Shown in pieces: positions 52,021-61,761 of a stretch of 64,000 nucleotides of DNA (positions within the stretch are counted from its first letter, which is position 1; each line of letters opens with the position of its first letter). The position numbers were made by a program, and so were the translations under genes. The stretch comes from Spinacia oleracea (taxonomy: Eukaryota > Streptophyta > Magnoliopsida > Caryophyllales > Amaranthaceae). The stretch lies in NCBI RefSeq assembly GCF_020520425.1, contig NC_079492.1, forward strand, positions 143,100,361 through 143,164,360, written 5' to 3'. Below the pieces are notes generated by a model, which saw only the letters and a list, made by a program, of their open reading frames with translations, ran no database searches and had not been told where the DNA came from.

Positions 52021-52718
52021 GAATATACAACATGTTGCAACATAAAAGAGCAATACAACAGAGTTCAAGAGGAATATATCTTGTTAAATGCTGTTGTTGA
52101 GGTATGTTTTAGTTGATGGCTTATTGGCATGATTAGGGTGCTAATTCATACTGATAAATGTGCTTAAAGTGGAGTATCACATTGCTGCAGTGTGCAAAAT
52201 ACAGCTTGCTACATGCCTACAACTAAATGTGCCAATATATAGCAGAAATAGTCCTAGTCCTAGATTCAGCTACATTTGTGATAAGGTTATAACATAATTC
52301 ACAGGGGATAACAAGGTCTATTCTGTTCCCCTTATTTTTTTTTGTTTATATTTTTGGGGATTAAGGTAGTACGGTGTGTAGTCCCCTTGTTACAGTGTAT
52401 AATTAGTCGATTGTTTAGTTAAAATATTAGCCTTCACAATTGTTTTGGAAGAAATTTTCCTTATTTTGCTCTTGAAATTGTGATTATGGATTAGTAAGAA
52501 ATTATTCTCACAAGGCATTTAAAAGTGATTTATCGCATCGTATCATTCCTTGTCTTGTACGTGCCTTGGGATGCTTTTTTCAAAAAAATGTGGTCCGAGC
52601 ATGGTTAGTTCCAACCCAGTGCATCTTTTATGGTAAGATCTGGAAATGGGCTAGTCCAACACACGGGCTACCTGAGCCTTGATAAGAATGTGGTTCGGTA
52701 TGACACGTGAGGCAGAGC
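52021..52718. other. Kinase 3' flank and start of a degenerate GC-rich repeat
   Basis: The 3' UTR probably covers the first 300-500 bp. From about 52630 the sequence becomes repeat-like (TGGAAATGGGCTAGTCC, then GTGGTTCGGTATGACACG) and belongs to an old hAT-like element that continues beyond the solo LTR to about 54130. Confidence 0.5.
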
Positions 52719-54130
52719 GATGTGTCACGTGCTGACTATTTCCAAGCCTTATGCACCCTGCCTACTAGCGTCACAGTCCCGTTGGATCACTAGTCAAGGC
52801 ACTTCACCCCTTTAGCTATGCTAAGTGTGCTACGAAAATGGCTAAGTAAGGAAACTTTGTAAGCAAGAGAGTTTGGAAAGGTTTTTCTATTGCTTAAGAA
52901 TGAATACACTTGTGTTGGCTGAATGTACAAATGAATGGGCAAGCCTATATATAGGCTCCCAAGTGCCTAGAGACTTCCTACTCTAGAACATTCCACACTA
53001 CTCTTACAAAGAATACCCTACACTATTCTAGAATGTTCCCACCTCCAAAGGGAACCCTCTATACATGGAGGTCTCTAGAATCCTCTCCCTAATCTGTACA
53101 GCAAGGTTCTAGACCCTTCCCATCTAGAACCATCATCATCCAAGCAAGCTACACACTTCCGGACCCATCTAGAAGCTTCTGGTGCACTCTCGTGCATAGC
53201 TGCTGCAAATCGGGCCCATCCGGGCCTCAAACCCAAAATCTGGCCCAACCATTGTCTTCATTGGGCCAAAATACTTTGGGCCCCCAAGTTTCAGCCCATT
53301 TGGATATCGTTTGGTCCCCAAACGACCCATTATTACGTTACTGTCGTGTGGGTGTTCACTGGGGATACATGGCTGATTCAATATATTCCTCTATAGGGGG
53401 TGGGTGTTGCTCATGCTAGCAGTGCCCAGGCACACTCCTGCGGCCATCCTTGCTGCCTAGCGCCCAGTGCCAGCGCCCATGTCCCATGCACACGATGCAC
53501 CCCCGATGCATCAACGACCCACACGACCCACACACCGATGGAACACCATGTTGTCCGGTGGTGCACCACGACCTTGCCGCCACATGCGATGGTGTGGGAG
53601 GCCATCCGTGACAGATGGGTCATGAAGCATGGACATAATTTTTGGCTTGAGCACGGCGAGTTGGGCCGCATGTCTGTGTACTTATTTTTTAAGTTATTAC
53701 AAAGTTACAAAAAATCTTAAAATTAATAAGGTAACCCGCTACCTTGGTACGACTCGACCCTATAGAGTAGTGCATTGGTAGAGCCAACAAGCGTGATGGT
53801 TGAGCGCTGCAAGAAATAAGTTCGGCATGACACGACCCCATTGTAAACTCGTTTTGGCATGGGAGGCACAGTGATGAGCCATGGCACAAGTACATTATTT
53901 AGAAATTTGGCTTGAGTATAACAGGTCCGTTCATACATTGGCACACTCATTATTTAAGCAATTAACAAAAACTCTTGAAAATTTTAAGGGTGTTTGATGT
54001 GGCCTGTCACATACTCCGTACTCAATTACTCACAGTACTACCCAAGCCGACACTTGAGCCTCGAGTATGGGTCTCAATTATAGAACGAATGCAACACGAT
54101 GTAACTTTTACTTGGCCCGTTTCAGGCATG
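52630..54130. repeat. Old hAT-like repeat interrupted by a solo LTR
   Basis: Outer pieces at 52630-52722 and 53614-54130 are rich in GGCATGACACGA and GTTGGGCCGC motifs. The join GAGGCAGAGCGATG | GGTCATGAAGCATGG, with the LTR removed, matches a second copy further on (GAGGCACAGTGATGAGCCAT at about 53867). The outer ends TGGAAATGGGC (left) and GCCCGTTTCA (right) are roughly inverted. No clear 8-bp duplication was found, so the borders are tentative. Confidence 0.45.
52723..53613. mobile_element. Solo LTR (891 bp), TSD GATG
   Basis: Begins TGTCACGTGCTGAC and ends CATCCGTGACA, with a 7-bp inverted end (TGTCACG/CGTGACA). GATG lies on both sides (52719-52722 and 53614-53617). A TATA-like CCTATATATAGGC at about 52947 fits an LTR promoter. 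No internal domain or second LTR. Removal of the segment restores homology with a neighbouring repeat copy, which supports the borders. Open frames within it (near 53192-53720) are not taken as genes. Confidence 0.8.
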
Positions 54131-54985
54131 ACCTGTAATGACGCGACGACACACACGAGTCTATACGTCTTAGCACAATGCCACGTGCCCAGTGTAGGAG
54201 AGGGGGTCCTAAACATTTTTATTTTTATTTTTATTTTTATTTTTTTCCTTAATGGGAAATCCTAAACAAATTCTAAAACAAGGTCAAACGTCGGCAGGTA
54301 GATGGATAGAATTTGTAGTTAGCGAAATTAGGGGAACATGAACAACATCAACTTTCGAGGGTCATTTCAATGAAAACCATTATCCATGTTTGAGAAATTG
54401 AAATGACAAATTGACAAGTCTCATTCTTTCTCTTCTTGTGAATTTTCGTTTACTTTTAATTATTTATTGTTTAGAGTTCTCAAATTTTGAAAAATACAAG
54501 AATAAATAAGCATCCCTAATATTTAATGTAGCTAATCACCTCTGTAAAGCTAAAGTGGGCATGCAAAACTAGTAAGACGATCAAATTCAATGCTCAATGA
54601 CATTTTTTGTAAGATGGAGTAGCCATGGAGGTACTCCGTAGTAGCAAGCCATTAACTTATGTTCACATTTAAACATGTGTGTTTTAAAAAGCTCACGGAT
54701 TACGTTTAGTTTATAAACACGTTTAATTAGTTTGTGACGCATGACCAACCTCGTGTCACGTCTTGCTACTTTCTTTTAAAATCTCGATTAGGGCACAATT
54801 GTACAAGCAACACTAGTTTAATCACTTAATCATTATACATGTCTTTGTGCATCATGTCACAATGTTCTTACCTCATATTCCGTACGGGTTAGGATTTTCT
54901 TATACGCCAAAAATTTAAAAGCAAATAGGGAGTACGTACGCTTCTAAAAAGTAAAAACATTTATTGTACTCCATGGCTCCATGCT
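54131..54985. other. Intergenic, no gene
   Basis: Contains a TTTTTA microsatellite (about 54217-54245) and one TACTCCGTA motif (54632). Another TACTCCGTA is just before this stretch at 54012. No exon or RNA gene is recognised. Confidence 0.5.
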
Positions 54986-54987
54986 TA

Positions 54988-55274
54988 CTCCCTCCGTCCT
55001 GGAATACTTAAAACGCTTTCCTTATCGGGCCGTCCCGGATTACTTGGAACGCTTCTAAAAATGACTTTACATAATATTTCATTATTTTCTCACCTTACCT
55101 AACCTACTACCCCAAATAAACATTAAAAAATTCATGACCCCCCACACACATCTCACTATCTATATTAAAAAAATATCCCACTACTAACTACCTTTCAATT
55201 AAATAAGAAGTTAATTATAATGAATTAAACTCCGTGTCGGTCAAACGGTTTCAAGTAATTCGGGACGGAGGGAG
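54988..55274. mobile_element. Stowaway MITE (287 bp), well preserved
   Basis: Terminal inverted repeats CTCCCTCCGTCCTGGAATAC and (inverted) GTAATTCGGGACGGAGGGAG-type continue for about 30 bp with few differences. TA is duplicated on both sides (54986-54987, 55275-55276). This is the best-preserved Stowaway copy in the window. Confidence 0.92.
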
Positions 55275-55276
55275 TA

Positions 55277-55969
55277 TTTGTTTGAAGGAACATGCATCTT
55301 TTTGTAGGAGCACTTTTTCTTGTAAAAGGCGCAAACCCGTCATAGAGAGACTAGAGTAATCGTAGGCTTGAGAATCTAGTAGAGCATCATTATTCATTAG
55401 TGTTGTCTTAGATGTGTAGTAGCCTAGCTAGTAGGTCTGGAAAATGACAAACACATTTTTTAAAAAGTTGATAAAAAGAAAAGAAATTGAGTAAAAAGTG
55501 CAAAGAGTAAAGAGTAAACAAAAAAAACAAAGAGAATCACGGGGAAAGTGTTAAAGAAGAAGAAGCTGAATCATCATCATCATATATCATATTGTTTTGC
55601 TCTGTTTAGAAATGCAGAATTCAGATATTGGTAATAGCTTAAGGCTCAACTGCTGGAAACTAAAACTGATCTTTATGGGAAAAAGAGTAAAAAGGAATAT
55701 GACAATTAGATTGATTGGTCGTAAAGTTTTGTCATTTATATAACCGAGGATGGACATTGCGTTTTCGCATGGCCCTAACTAAGTACGGAGTAGCTGCTTA
55801 CATACAGTGATACACTGATACACTGATACAGCTACAAGCCCTACCATTCCTGCAACATTATAGTAATATTCAACTCTCTAAATCTAGTCTAAGATTACGA
55901 CTTACCGCCTTATCAGTTTTCGCCTTTCTTTTGGATTTTTTAGGAATCGTTTTTTTCAATTCATTCTTC
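55277..55969. other. Intergenic, no gene
   Basis: A-rich, with a short GATACACTGATACACTGATAC repeat-like run at about 55808 and an inverted TACTCCGTA (55784). No coding signal. Confidence 0.5.
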
Positions 55970-55974
55970 GGTTC

Positions 55975-56263
55975 TGTCAAATGACCAACTCAACCAAAAG
56001 CTTAAGCTGATGGTTAAAGTCCCAAGATTAGTTTTATACTCTATCACGCCCCCTCACATGAAACCCCTTTGGGCTTGAAGTGTGGATGCAGCATAGGCCT
56101 CCTCATACCTAGCGCAGAATATTCCACTTTAAAAGGAGGGGTGGATGAGATTCGAACCCGTGACCTTTGCGTCACGTTGGCTCTGATACCATGTCAAAGG
56201 ACCAACTCAACCAAAAGCTTAAGCTGATGGTTAAAGCCCCAAGATTAGTTTTATACTCTATCA
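55975..56263 (-). mobile_element. SMART/TRIM-type miniature LTR retrotransposon (289 bp)
   Basis: Two 72-bp direct repeats (55975-56046 and 56192-56263, two differences noted) flank a 145-bp centre. A perfect 5-bp duplication GGTTC lies outside (55970-55974, 56264-56268). Read on the minus strand, the LTR starts TGATAGAGTATAAAACTAAT and ends TTTGACA. It is followed immediately by TGGTATCAGAGCC (complement of 56179-56191), a primer-binding site for initiator Met tRNA, and before the 3' LTR there is a purine tract (GTGAGGGGGCG). No protein is encoded. Size and sequence match the SMART group described in plants, as I recall it. Confidence 0.95.
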
Positions 56264-56351
56264 GGTTCTCCTCTCTTCGATCACATGATTAGGTCCGGTT
56301 TGATTTTTTAGTTTCTGATATGTTTTGGGCTGATTCTTCTTAGTTTAGTCT

Positions 56352-56738
56352 TAAAGATGGCAGTGGGCCGGGACGGCCCGAAGCCCGGCACGAAAAAGCC
56401 CCCCACGAGCACGAAAAAACACGGCCGACACAGGCACGAAGCCGTGGGCCGTGGGCCTGGCCCGTGCCTTAAATTTTTTGGAAAAAGCACGATAAGGCAC
56501 GGCACGACTCAACCCGGCACGACAAAGCACGCTAAATTTAGTAAAATTAACCTTAGGCACGACGGCCCGGCCCGGCCTGGCAAAGCCCGTTGGCTTGGGC
56601 CGGGTCTGGGCCTTTTTTAACTTTTCGGCCCGACACAGCACGAAACAACGTGTGCCTAGTATGGGCCCGACCCGGTTAGGCCCACGACCTGTGGGCTCGA
56701 CCAGACGCCTGGCCCGGCCCGGCCCACGGCCATCTTTA
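56352..56738. mobile_element. hAT-type element filled with GGCACG/GGCCCG motifs (387 bp)
   Basis: Perfect 10-bp terminal repeats TAAAGATGGC / GCCATCTTTA, continuing as GTGGGCCGGG against CCCGGCCCAC one base in. A perfect 8-bp duplication TTTAGTCT flanks it (56344-56351, 56739-56746). The interior is a GC-rich iteration of AAGCCCGGCACGA-like motifs. The long open frames here on both strands are artefacts of this repeat. Confidence 0.94.
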
Positions 56739-56886
56739 TTTAGTCTTGTTTGAATATTTTTGGCTAGTTTTTTTACTCTTCTTTTTGGTCTACTCCCGTT
56801 GTCCCAAATTATTTGCCATACTTGACGGGACACGCTTAACAATACACAATTTTGATACTATTAAAACGGATTTCAACAATATATTA

Positions 56887-57096
56887 CTCCCTCTATTCCT
56901 AATTGTTTGCTCCATGCAATAATAGTGTTTTATTAAGATTTGTTTGTGTGGAATTGAGAAAAGACAAAACTAATGACCCAAATGTATTTTGTAAGATAGG
57001 AATGTTGTGGTCCTTTGAGCTTTTATGGTAATGGGTCAATCTTTTAGGGACGACCTAAAATGGCAAACAGTGCAAACAAAAAAGGGACAGAGGGTG
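56887..57096. mobile_element. Stowaway-type MITE (210 bp)
   Basis: Left end CTCCCTCTATTCCTAATTGT after TA; right end GCAAACAAAAAAGGGACAGA followed by GGGTG. The inverted ends match over about 25 bp (TTGTTTGC against GCAAACAA). The right flanking dinucleotide is TG rather than TA, probably a mutation. Confidence 0.75.
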
Positions 57097-57150
57097 TGTT
57101 CTCTTTAACTGGACTTGAACTTATTTGAACTGAACTTTTCTGAACTTATA

Positions 57151-57506
57151 CTATCTCCGTCTCTTTTCGCTCTTTACATTTTGTATTTTGCATGCGTTTT
57201 AACGACTAATTGATGTGCATTGAGATTCCTCTATTTTTAATTTTATTTTTTAAATAAGGCAAATTACGTTTATTTATAATGTTTTCACTTTATCAAAAAT
57301 CTGATATTGGGAAAATGAGAAAAATTAATGTCTCAATAGAAAAATGTGAGAGATTAAATGACCCAACGAATTTAATTAGTTAAAATAATTATTGGACACA
57401 AATTTTGATAGAATATTAAAGCATTTATGTGATGATATAAAAGAAAATGTAAAGAACATTGCGGGACACCCAAAAAAAACGTAAAGAACAAAAAGAGACG
57501 GGGGAG
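57151..57506. mobile_element. Stowaway-type MITE (356 bp)
   Basis: Ends CTATCTCCGTCTCTTTTCGC and (inverted) AACAAAAAGAGACGGGGGAG, with TA on both sides. Inverted similarity extends to CTCTTTACATTTT / CGTAAAGAAC. It interrupts an AACTTATT-rich repeat that resumes at 57508 (ACTTATAGGACCTTATAAG), so it is a nested insertion. Confidence 0.82.
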
Positions 57507-57508
57507 TA

Positions 57509-58298
57509 CGTAAAAACTTATAGGACCTTATAAGATCTTATTAAATCTTACTAGACTTTATTTAAAGCTTATTAGATTATTGCTAAACTTTTAACCGTTA
57601 TAATATTGACAATAATTGATTGCAAATATCAATGAATGTAAATTAATAAAGCAATTATTATTTATTTCTTATATTAGTAATTATATTTTTATGTTATTAT
57701 TAATAATTATTATTATTATTCGACCAATTAGTAAACAAATATTTGTGATTAACTCTTTAATAAACTTTCTTATACTCTGTAATGGAACTTTGTCACGGAT
57801 GAAAAGACAACTCTTTGATACTCTCTACGAGTATTTCACTTAATGTATTGATGTATAGAAGTAATATTATGATTACTGAAAATGATAACTTTCAATGAAT
57901 GTATTGATGTAGAGAATTAATATTATCATTATTTCCGTCTCACTAAAATAAAACGTTCATCAAACTGTGATTTACACGTAATTTTAAAAGTGGTTATTAT
58001 GTTTTTTCTCTTATAGTTATATTGATGGTAATTAATAATAGCATGTTAATTAATACTTATGTGTCATTGATAATTATTATCATCACTTAGTAACCATAAA
58101 TTATTTTATTAATAGTAATATAAATATGATTTATTTAATATAACAACCCAAATAATCATAATATTACATATTTTATTTAAGATCTTATTGGAACTTGTAG
58201 GAACTTATAGTACCTTAAAGAATTTATTTTTAACTTATAGGACCTGAAAATAAGGTCTTATAAGTTGAAAAGAAAAATGCCAGGGGGAGTATATACTA
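57509..58298. other. AT-rich repeat-like DNA, no gene
   Basis: Dominated by CTTATAGGACCTTATAAGAT-like and TTATTATTAATAATTATTAT stretches. It probably continues the older element interrupted at 57151. No exon seen. Confidence 0.5.
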
Positions 58299-58604
58299 CT
58301 CTCTTTGTCCCTAAAAGATTGCCCCATATACCACAAGTGAATGTCTATTTATTTGCCCAATACCTTATTTGGTTTTATAGTCTCCACATGTTTCTCCTCG
58401 CACACAATTGTTTAATCTAACTAGACAAATCTACCTACCAATTTGTTTTTGAGTATAGTCAATTCTTAATAAAGTGAACAAAAACATTGTTTAGGGAGAG
58501 GAGTAACATTTATTTTCATATACTATAAATAAAACATGGCCAAAGTGAATAGTGTAAATAGTGTAAAAAGTAAATATTGTGCAAATATTTTGGTATGGAG
58601 AGAG
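58299..58604. mobile_element. Probable Stowaway-type MITE (306 bp)
   Basis: Left end CTCTCTTTGTCCCTAAAAGA after TA; right end TTTGGTATGGAGAGAG before TA. The ends are imperfect. Near the right end a short tandem AGTGTAAATAGTGTAAAAAG occurs. Less certain than the other Stowaway calls. Confidence 0.55.
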
Positions 58605-58606
58605 TA

Positions 58607-59734
58607 TTATGAAGTAAGAAATAAGAATAAAGTGGAGAGAACAAAACCTTACTCTTGTTCTCTTCACCTAATATGGTCTGATCTAATTTCTCTAGTTTCT
58701 AATATGGGCCGATTTCTCTAATTTCTGATCTGGTCTGAATCATTTCTATGAATGCTCTTTTCTTTTTTGGTCTGGTCTAATAGTAATAAAAATAAAATGG
58801 AGAGAACAAAACCTTATGCTACTCCATTTTTGTGTCGGTATAATTTTATTGAAATTAACTTATATGGAATATGGACTTATTTTTGTTGAAAATAACTTAT
58901 TTATGTTCTCCTTAGAAATTTTAGGTTATGAATCGTCAACCTCATACGAAGTACTCCATATTTAAAAAATAGGGATTTAACTATTTCACTATATTAACTT
59001 ACATATTATCTTTTCAAAAGAAAATACATTAAACTACTAAAGTTATGAATTTCATATACGTATAGTATAAAGTAGTACTCCGTAATAACCATATAAGTCG
59101 ATAATCCATGTGAAAACCCGAGGAATAGCCCAAACCCAATAACTACTTTATCGATTCTTTTTTATTTGCTCCATTCACCATTTTAATTAATCCCCAAAAA
59201 ATTATCCTTTTATTATAAATACTTATAGAAACTACAATTTTACTCTCACATAATATACATTTGCTCATACTATCTTTGTCTGTTCTAAATTTCACTGAGT
59301 AAACACTTTAATAATGCACTTTGGTGAGGACGGGGAAGTAGTTAGAGATGATAAAATAGTTTATACATCCACTTGGTGTTAGGAGATTTAGGTCGGCAAA
59401 GAACTCACTATAGCAATTAGATTAAGAGATTTAGGACATGATTTATGAATTATTATGATTCATAAATCAACTTGGTGAAAACTGTAAAGCCAAAATCCCT
59501 TTTCATAAAATGATTAGCTTTTTTGAAGTTTTTTTTGGAGATTTGTGTTGCCATGGCCCATGGCCCGACCCTCCATTTTCTTAATAACAAATTAACAATT
59601 GCTAAATTGCTAACTACTCCAAAATTTGCTTAAAATGATTGGAGCTCTTTTTTATAATAATGTAAGAGATGTTTTCAAAGGTCTTGTGTGTAGATGATCT
59701 ATAAATAAATTTACAATCGGTCTTGCGCGCAACA
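58607..59734. other. Intergenic AT-rich DNA, no gene
   Basis: No coding exon. A TACTCCGTA motif is at 59076. A repeated piece TCTCTAGTTTCTAATATGGGC / TCTCTAATTTCTGATCTGGTC occurs near 58690-58735. Confidence 0.5.
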
Positions 59735-59760
59735 GGTGTACGTTAATATTAACGTACACC
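59735..59760. repeat. Perfect 26-bp palindrome
   Basis: The half-site GGTGTACGTTAAT is followed directly by its exact reverse complement ATTAACGTACACC. A related imperfect palindrome (GTGTACAATAA-A-TTATTGTACA) lies 4 kb away at 63777-63798, followed on its other side by a similar CACACGTGTG block. Each palindrome sits just outside a CACACGTG motif (59768 and 63734). The pair may mark the ends of one larger unit. Confidence 0.9.
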
Positions 59761-59899
59761 AATATTTCACACGTGCGAAATTTATCACGAAAAAACTCAA
59801 ATTTGCACGCATTGTCTCAATGGTTAACAACACAGTCATGCTCACTTTCTCTCTCTTCTCATCACCCCAAACACCAGACAATCAAGCTTTTACAAAAAT

Positions 59900-60082
59900 G
59901 GCGGCATTTCATCTCACTCCTCTTCACTCTGCTTCGATTCTCTCTCCTCCAGAGGTTCCTCTCTCTCCGGAAACTCTCTTTGCTGTCAAAACCCTCGTTT
60001 CTCCGCCAACTTCACCTCGTCTTCTCCGATTAGACGCCGTAGAGCCAGATCTCTTCTCTGCATCCATCTCCTGCATCTGTTA
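59900..60082 (+). pseudogene. Possible first exon of a broken plastid-protein-like gene
   Basis: ATG 59900 follows a pyrimidine-rich leader (CTCACTTTCTCTCTCTTCTC) and encodes 60 residues, MAAFHLTPLHSASILSPPEV onward, rich in Ser, Pro, Leu and Thr and poor in acidic residues, like a chloroplast transit peptide. The frame stops at TAA 60080-60082, a few bases before a possible donor TTCTTCAG|GTCATT. In another frame the last part would read through to that donor with an Arg-rich RRRARSLL, so a frameshift may have broken a real first exon. No downstream exon was recognised. I do not know the protein. Confidence 0.3.
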
Positions 60083-61452
60083 ATTCTTCAGGTCATTATC
60101 TTTACTCTTACCTCTTTGCAATGGTTAATTTCTCATTTGTTGGAATTGCAATTGAAATTCTAATAATATTTGTGTTCATATTTTTGCTGGGTTGATTTTC
60201 AATTTATTGTTGGCTAGTCTTATGCAATTCGATTTTTCGTACTCGTTTTATGTTATTTATTATTGAAGATTTTATAATAAAAACTTACGAATTTTTCTGG
60301 GTTGTATTTTAAGTGTTGATTTATGGGTTAAATCGCTAAATGCCATGAGAAATTGAGAAATAGGAGGTTTCGAGCTTGGTTTTGTTAGGTGGGATTATAT
60401 ATGTTGATTGATATTGCTAAATTGCATTGAGGATTCTGGAAAGTAGTTGTGAGACACTAATTGAGCAAAAAGATGCACTTGTATGGGCTTATTTGAGAAT
60501 CAAAAGTGCTGTGAACATAAAGAACATGAAGGTGTGAGCTTGTTTTGGAGGTCGGTTTTTCGAGGTTACTTTTTAGGTATAATCGGAGCTGGACTGCTGT
60601 AAGAAGTGCAAACAGAAGTTTGCTCACATAAATGTTAATTGGGGTGATTTCATGTACTAGCTTTGATGGAATCAGCTATATATATTGTGCAGTTTCAATA
60701 GAAGTTTATTTGGAGATTGTGTGACATTGCGATACACAGATTACATATGGTAGTTGCACCTCTCTTTTTTCTTTCTAATGCTGCCCAAGTTGATGTTAAG
60801 GACCAACTAGAATCCATATATCTTATGAGGATTGAGCGTGATAGGGGAAGCTTCCATAGCGCACAAAAGACAGAAAAAGAGTCCAAACATATGAGCATCG
60901 AGTTCTTCTGCCCTGCGTTGTCCGTAAGAAAACTTCTATTTATGCTGATGCCAAAGGGGGAAGGTTTTGCTGCTGTATCCTTGTGGCCAGCTGCTCCCCT
61001 TATGCCTCTTCCACCTGATCACATTAAAACAACCTGTAAACTGTTGTTTTTTCCCCTCTCAGTACTATCATGGTTCTGCTCATAATTGGGCAGAGTATAT
61101 GTAAAAAAAAAATTAAATGAAACATGCCAGACATTAAACTTTATGGGTGATAGATGATCCTTGAAGCAGTATTGCCAAATGGGTATGTTAGATGCATTCT
61201 TAAAACTAGCAACATCGGTTTATGAGAAACTACAACACTTACCAATTACCATATAATTTTAAGCGGGGAATTGGGGTTAGTATGGATGGGAAAAAAATAG
61301 CTGCCATATATTTCAACAAAAACTAACTCTACCAGAAAGGCCAACTGATATGATCTTAGAATATCTTGTGAAAGGATCTGTCATCTTTCTTTGAAGCAAC
61401 CTTAGACTAGCTTATGCAGTTATCCCTGATCCTGTGTGTTTTTATTTTTGTA
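60083..61452. other. Unassigned stretch after the possible first exon
   Basis: An open frame at 60717-61085 (122 codons) has no domain I recognise and no clear splice context. Parts of the stretch look like ordinary intron or UTR (T-rich tracts, AGGTCGG). I cannot assign a gene. Confidence 0.35.
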
Positions 61453-61523
61453 AGCCTATTAGCTCAACTGGTCGAGCACCATGCAACTTGCGCGGAGATG
61501 TAGGTTCAAATCCTACATAGGCT
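61453..61523 (+). other. tRNA-like sequence (71 nt), probably a pseudo-tRNA
   Basis: It folds as a cloverleaf: 7-bp acceptor AGCCTAT/ATAGGCT, D stem GCTC/GAGC with loop AACTGGTC, T arm GTAGG-TTCAAAT-CCTAC, and a 5-bp anticodon stem with one mismatch. The anticodon loop CAACTTG lacks the invariant T33, so decoding is unlikely. A box (TAGCTCAACTGG) and B box (GGTTCAAATCC) look intact, so pol III transcription is possible. Confidence 0.6.
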
Positions 61524-61640
61524 ATTGGTTTTTTTTAAAATGTAAGTCGGCATTTTGGGTAACTTTTACCAATTTAGGGATGACATTAATTATATTGTTA
61601 GTCATTTCTCGGTATATCAAAACACAACCCAATAGTATGT

Positions 61641-61715
61641 AGGCTATATGGGACTTGAACCCACACCATGTACATAATTAAATGCACATTGCTCTACCAT
61701 TTGAGCTAATAGCCT
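61641..61715 (-). other. Second tRNA-like sequence, opposite strand
   Basis: On the minus strand: acceptor AGGCTAT/ATAGCCT (7 bp), D stem GCTC/GAGC, T arm TGGG-TTCAAGT-CCCA. The anticodon arm is abnormal: it forms an 8-bp stem (ATGTGCAT/ATGTACAT) with a 6-nt loop, so it is not a normal tRNA. It shares CTATTAGCTCAA-TGG-GAGCA with the plus-strand copy at 61453 and faces it across 117 bp. Confidence 0.6.
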
Positions 61716-61761
61716 AAGTGTTCAAACATTTGCATACTAAGTAGACTGGTACAAAACTTTT

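Noticed and set aside
53169..53720. Several open frames on both strands, one of 106 codons
   Set aside because: They lie within and across the end of a solo LTR, with no domain or splice support.
56351..56842. 163-codon open frame on the minus strand
   Set aside because: It lies mostly over the GC-rich hAT-type element; the frame is a product of its periodic GGCACG/GGCCCG motifs.
60717..61085. 122-codon open frame
   Set aside because: No recognisable domain, no convincing start context or exon partners; left as unassigned.
61453..61523. Functional tRNA gene
   Set aside because: The anticodon loop lacks T33 and the anticodon stem has a mismatch; treated as tRNA-like instead.
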